Below, piece after piece: positions 60,869 through 64,000 of a stretch of DNA of 64,000 nucleotides. The stretch's first letter is position 1. Every line of letters starts with the position of its first letter. The stretch is from Erinaceus europaeus (Eukaryota; Chordata; Mammalia; Eulipotyphla; Erinaceidae). The DNA lies in assembly GCF_950295315.1 (NCBI RefSeq), contig NC_080171.1:31612361-31676360 (forward strand). Reading direction: 5' to 3'. The notes beneath the pieces were generated by a model. The model ran no database searches. It saw nothing but the letters and a program-made list of their open reading frames with translations, and was not told where the DNA came from. The position numbers were made by a program, and so were the translations under genes.

Positions 60869-60961
60869 TGAAGTGCCTGGTATATTTATAGGCACTCAGT
60901 AAATGTTGGGCAAGTAAATGTTTATCAAAAAAGAATGTTGCATGAGATGAATAAAATATTT

Positions 60962-60963
<2 letters not shown>

Positions 60964-61003
<40 letters not shown>
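60964..61003. repeat. (TA)n microsatellite
   Basis: About 20 TA units at the tail side of the next antisense SINE-c. Confidence 0.96.
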
Positions 61004-61004
<1 letters not shown>

Positions 61005-61007
<3 letters not shown>

Positions 61008-61127
61008 CTTATTAGCAAAAGAGGAGAGAGAAAGAACAAAGCATTACTCTGGCATGCCAGGGATAAAACTCAGGACCTCATGCTTGGGAGTCCAGTACTG
61101 TATCCACTGAGTCACCTCCCGGGGCCT
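61005..61127 (-). mobile_element. SINE-c
   Basis: TACTTATTAGCAAAAGAGGAG to GAGTCACCTCCCGGGGCC. Confidence 0.82.
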
Positions 61128-61159
61128 GAGAAAGTTTGGTTTTGTTTGTTTGTGTGTTT

Positions 61160-61441
61160 TGTTTTGTCTTCAGGGTTATTACTGGGATCCCGTGCTGGCA
61201 CTGTGAGTCTACTGCTCTTGGTGGCCATTTTTTTCATTTTTTTATTTTGATAGGACAAAGAGAAATTGAGAGAGGTGGGAGCAGTAGAGAGGGAGAGAAA
61301 AAGATAGATACTTAGACACCTTCAGACCTCCTTTGCCACTTGTGAAGCATCCCCCCTGCAAGTGGGGAGCCAGGGGCTCAAACCAGAATCCTTGTGCTTC
61401 ATACTATGTGTGCTTAACCCGGTGAGCTACCACCTGGCCCC
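61160..61441 (-). mobile_element. SINE-a2, diverged
   Basis: TCTTCAGGGTTATTACTGGG, TTGATAGGACAAAGAGAAAT and GAGCTACCACCTGGCCCC. Confidence 0.82.
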
Positions 61442-61544
61442 ATTTTTTTTTCTGACCATAAGGAAAAAGAGTAATGATTTTAACAAGGATATGAAGAAAT
61501 GTGGAGAAAATTTTTACCTTCCTTTAAGTGACATTAAATACCTT

Positions 61545-62105
61545 CACAAAATTGTATAACCACCACTGCCACTTTCAGAACTTTTTACCACCTCAAGTAG
61601 AAAGTCACTACCAATGAAACAAATACCTGTTTGCCCTTTCCCAGCAACCTCTTGTAATGTCTAATCTCTATTACTTGCTTATTCAGGTTACTTCATTTAA
61701 AAAGCATTATACAATATTTTTCCTGTGTGTCTAGCTTGTTTCACTTACTTTAATGTTTTTGAGATACACTCATGTTTCAGCATGCACCAGGATTTCATTT
61801 TTTCTGGTTGAATAATATTCCATGGTATATAGATGTGCACATTTGTTTATTCATTCATCTGTTGACAGGCACATTGTCATTTTTTTTTTTTTACCTACTG
61901 TAATACTGCTGTGAACATAGTATCCTATGTTCACAAAGTTCCTGCTTTTAAGTATACTCCTAAAAGTGGAATTTCTGTTAAATCTGTATTTATTTTTTTG
62001 AGGAACTATCAAACCATTTTCCCTAGCAACATACCATTTTACATTCCCATCAACAATGCATAGGGGTTCCACTTTCTCTATATCCTTGTTAAGATTTGTT
62101 AAACA
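61545..62105 (-). mobile_element. Old L1 fragment
   Basis: GAATAATATTCCATGGTATA, TTTATTCATTCATCTGTTGAC and ACATTCCCATCAACAATGC. Confidence 0.65.
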
Positions 62106-62186
62106 ATTTTTTTAAATTATTTACTTACTTCTGTCATAGCCAGGCCTTCACTGCTCCAGGTTGAGATTTTCAAATATAAACAGAGA

Positions 62187-62370
62187 CAGGGTGGTTGGGC
62201 ACCTGGTTGAGTACACACATTAAGTGTTCAAGTGTTCAAGTCCCTGGTCTCCACCTGCTGGGGAAGCTTCATGAGCCATAATACAGTTCTGTAGATGTCT
62301 TTCTCTTTACCTCTTTATCTCCCTTTCCTTCTCAGTTTCTCTCTGTCTCTATCAAAACAAAGAAAAAAAA
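62187..62370 (+). mobile_element. SINE-b, diverged
   Basis: GGGTGGTTGGGCACCTGGTTG to CTCTGTCTCTATCAAAAC. Confidence 0.75.
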
Positions 62371-62374
62371 AAAC

Positions 62375-62495
62375 ATACAAAGGGAAAAGCTACCACAGCA
62401 CTGAAGATACCTCCAGTGCTAAGGGGCTGGACTTCAACCTGGGTTGTGCACATCACAAACAGACACACAATCCAGTTGAACTGTTTTGATAGCCC
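62375..62495 (-). mobile_element. SINE-f relic
   Basis: GCACTGAAGATACCTCCAGTG and CTGGACTTCAACCTGGG. Confidence 0.5.
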
Positions 62496-62554
62496 TATGC
62501 CATTTAGCTATAAACTGTTAATCTCTTCCTCATGGTTAAAAAATCTCCTATGCA

Positions 62555-62811
62555 GAGACAGGCTGGGAGTATGGATAGACCTGTCAATGCCCATGTTCAG
62601 CGGGGAAGCAATTACAGAAGCCAGACCTTCCACCTTCTGCACCCTATAATGACCCTGGGTCCATACTCCCAAAGAGTTAAAGAATAGTAAAGCTATCAGC
62701 GGAGGGGATGGGATACAGAGTTCTGGTGACAGGAACTGTGTGGAATTGTACCCCTCTTATCCTATGGTCTTGTCAGTGTTTCCTTTTTATAAATAAAAAC
62801 TTTTAAAAAAA
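62555..62811 (+). mobile_element. LX repeat, 257-bp insertion
   Basis: AAATCTCYTATGCA flanks it at 62541-62554 and 62812-62825. It starts GAGACAGGCTGGGAGTATGG and ends TATAAATAAAAAC plus an A-run. Confidence 0.94.
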
Positions 62812-62984
62812 AAATCTCTTATGCATTGCAAGCATCACTCTTCTTTTTACTAACACTGACTCACCAGTCATGTATACCAGGCATTTTCTCTGGGCACTAT
62901 GTTTGCAATGATGAAAAATAGAAAGCTCTGCCTGTGACAGTTGCCACATTTCCCTTCCTCTTACCATGCCTTTAAGAATCACTG

Positions 62985-63175
62985 CTGTAGGTCAGGGAGA
63001 TAGATCAACCTCGGAACACAGGAGTTGTGTGCTTGAGACCCCAAAGGTCACAGGTTCATGTGCCATGTGCCAGGACTACGAGGCAGTTTGTTGTCTTTCT
63101 CTGCCTCTCATAAAAGCAGAGACCACTTGTATCCCTTCTTATTCTATGGTTTTGTCAATGTTTAATTTTTTTAAT
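62985..63175 (+). mobile_element. SINE-f relic ending in an LX-like 3' end
   Basis: GGTCAGGGAGATAGATCAACC head; TATCCCTTCTTATTCTATGG then TTTTGTCAATG is the LX terminus. Confidence 0.5.
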
Positions 63176-63179
63176 CATT

Positions 63180-63486
63180 CCTACTGAAATCTTTTTTTTT
63201 TGTCTTATACCCACCCATTGCCTTATCAGTTATATTTTACTTTGCTTTTTTTCTTTAGCACTTAAAATGCGTAAATGCAGGGAATAGAAACAAGTTATCA
63301 AGAAGCCCACAATCTAATGAGACTATAGACATAGAAAATTTCAGTGCAGTACAGAATTTGGAACGGAGATCTATCAAACTGCTTTAGAAACAGAGAGATG
63401 GGAATGAATCTGTTGCTATTTGGAAATTGTAGGGGTTTCACAGAAGAGAAAGTGTTTTCAAGTACAGAGAACATATTGAACATTAA
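63180..63486. other. Intron 7, no recognised element
   Basis: It looks single-copy. I searched it for GKAP1 exon 8 and did not find it. Confidence 0.35.
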
Positions 63487-63501
63487 GAAAATGGAAAATT
63501 G

Positions 63502-63810
63502 GGAGTCGGGCTATAGCGCAGCGGGTTAAGCGCAGGTGGCGCAAAGCACAAGGACCGGCATAAGGATCCCGGTTCGAACCCCGGCTCCCCACCTGCAGGG
63601 GAGTCACTTCATAGGCGGTGAAGTAGGTCTGCAGGTGTCTATCTTTCTCTCCCCCTCTCTGTCTTCCCCTCCTCTCTCCATTTCTCTCTGTCCTATCCAA
63701 CAACGACAACAACAATAATAACTACAACAATAAAACAACAAGGGCAGCAAAAGGGAATAAATAAATAAAATAAATATTTAAAAAATAAAAAAGAAAAAAA
63801 GAAAGAAAAA
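63502..63810 (+). mobile_element. SINE-a1, full length, young
   Basis: GAAAATGGAAAATTG (15 bp) flanks it at 63487-63501 and 63811-63825. The head (TATAGCGCAGCGGGTTAAGC) and B box GGTTCGAACCC are intact. Confidence 0.95.
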
Positions 63811-63825
63811 GAAAATGGAAAATTG

Positions 63826-64000
63826 TAGATGGTGAGACTGAAAATGTTGGTTGGGGTAAGAATTTGAAGGTGTTTGGATTTTAGTAAAAATGCAGTAAAG
63901 GTTTATAAAAATGAAATGATATGAAAATTGCTTTATGCATATAAACTGAGGCCTGGAATAAAGATGGTCTGGTAGAACAGTTACTAGGTTTTTAGTATAC
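63826..64000. other. Intron 7, no recognised element
   Basis: Nothing I can name. Confidence 0.3.

Noticed and set aside
58683..64000. GKAP1 exon 8 (continuation of the coiled coil)
   Set aside because: I scanned all plus-strand frames for the expected KYKEVKARN-like continuation and found none. It must lie beyond the window.

Overview
This is a eukaryotic, mammalian window. It has a spliced protein-coding gene, 5'-truncated L1 copies, and well over a hundred tRNA-derived SINE copies or fragments. Two things point to a hedgehog (Erinaceidae: Erinaceus or Atelerix). One is the SINE set itself. The other is a fragment of a Vingi-type non-LTR retrotransposon, a lineage I know among mammals only from hedgehogs. 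There are no prokaryotic genes, operons, CRISPR arrays or origins.

The only host gene I can support is GKAP1 (G-kinase-anchoring protein 1, GKAP42), on the + strand. Seven coding exons are visible: 14829-15081 (ATG at 14872), 18358-18501, 25482-25559, 32652-32775, 36831-36853 (a 23-nt micro-exon), 47501-47653 and 58581-58682. Joined, they keep one open frame of 278 codons. The rest of the C-terminal coiled coil lies past base 64000, and the promoter and first non-coding exon probably lie before base 1. Exon 6 ends at a GC dinucleotide donor, so intron 6 is of the rare GC-AG type. Everything else is intronic or 5'-flanking DNA built from nested retroposons.

Repeat labels used below are mine. 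SINE-a is the long hedgehog SINE: a tRNA-like head, a pyrimidine stretch, then a CAA/CAAT-rich tail. Form a1 ends in (AAAT)n. Form a2 carries an extra ~60-nt '...CTCCAGGAGCAGTGG...' module. SINE-b has a 'CACCTGGTTGAGC' head and ends near 'CTGTCTCTATCCAATAAA'. SINE-c has 'GTGCAGTGGATAAAGC'. SINE-d has 'AGCATAATGGTTATGC' and ends 'GAGCAGTGCTCTGGT'. SINE-f groups older, diverged tRNA-like SINEs. L1 marks LINE-1 pieces (ORF2 C-terminus and the 3' end 'CCCCAATAAAGAA'). LX is an abundant L1-like repeat with a polyA tail, known here mostly from its 3' kilobase; long copies have 2 kb or more of apparent 3' UTR.

Layout: 1-14.3 kb is repeat-dense 5' flank or intron, with a solo-LTR-like element at 1847 and LX copies at 4-8.4 kb. 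14.8-25.6 kb holds exons 1-3, a 206-bp local duplication and an L1 that carries the Vingi insertion. 25.6-37 kb holds exons 4-5, SINE clusters and an SINE/L1 chimera. 37-47.7 kb holds a second LTR (6-bp target duplication), a 1.3-kb L1 ending ~105 bp upstream of exon 6, and exon 6. 47.7-64 kb holds a retrocopy of RPL10 that still contains the SNORA70 snoRNA, exon 7, and a multiply interrupted L1. The most rewarding observations are the Vingi fragment, the SNORA70-RPL10 retrocopy, the GC-AG intron, a tRNA-Gly 5'-half embedded in an LTR, the SINE/L1 chimeras and the recent local duplication.
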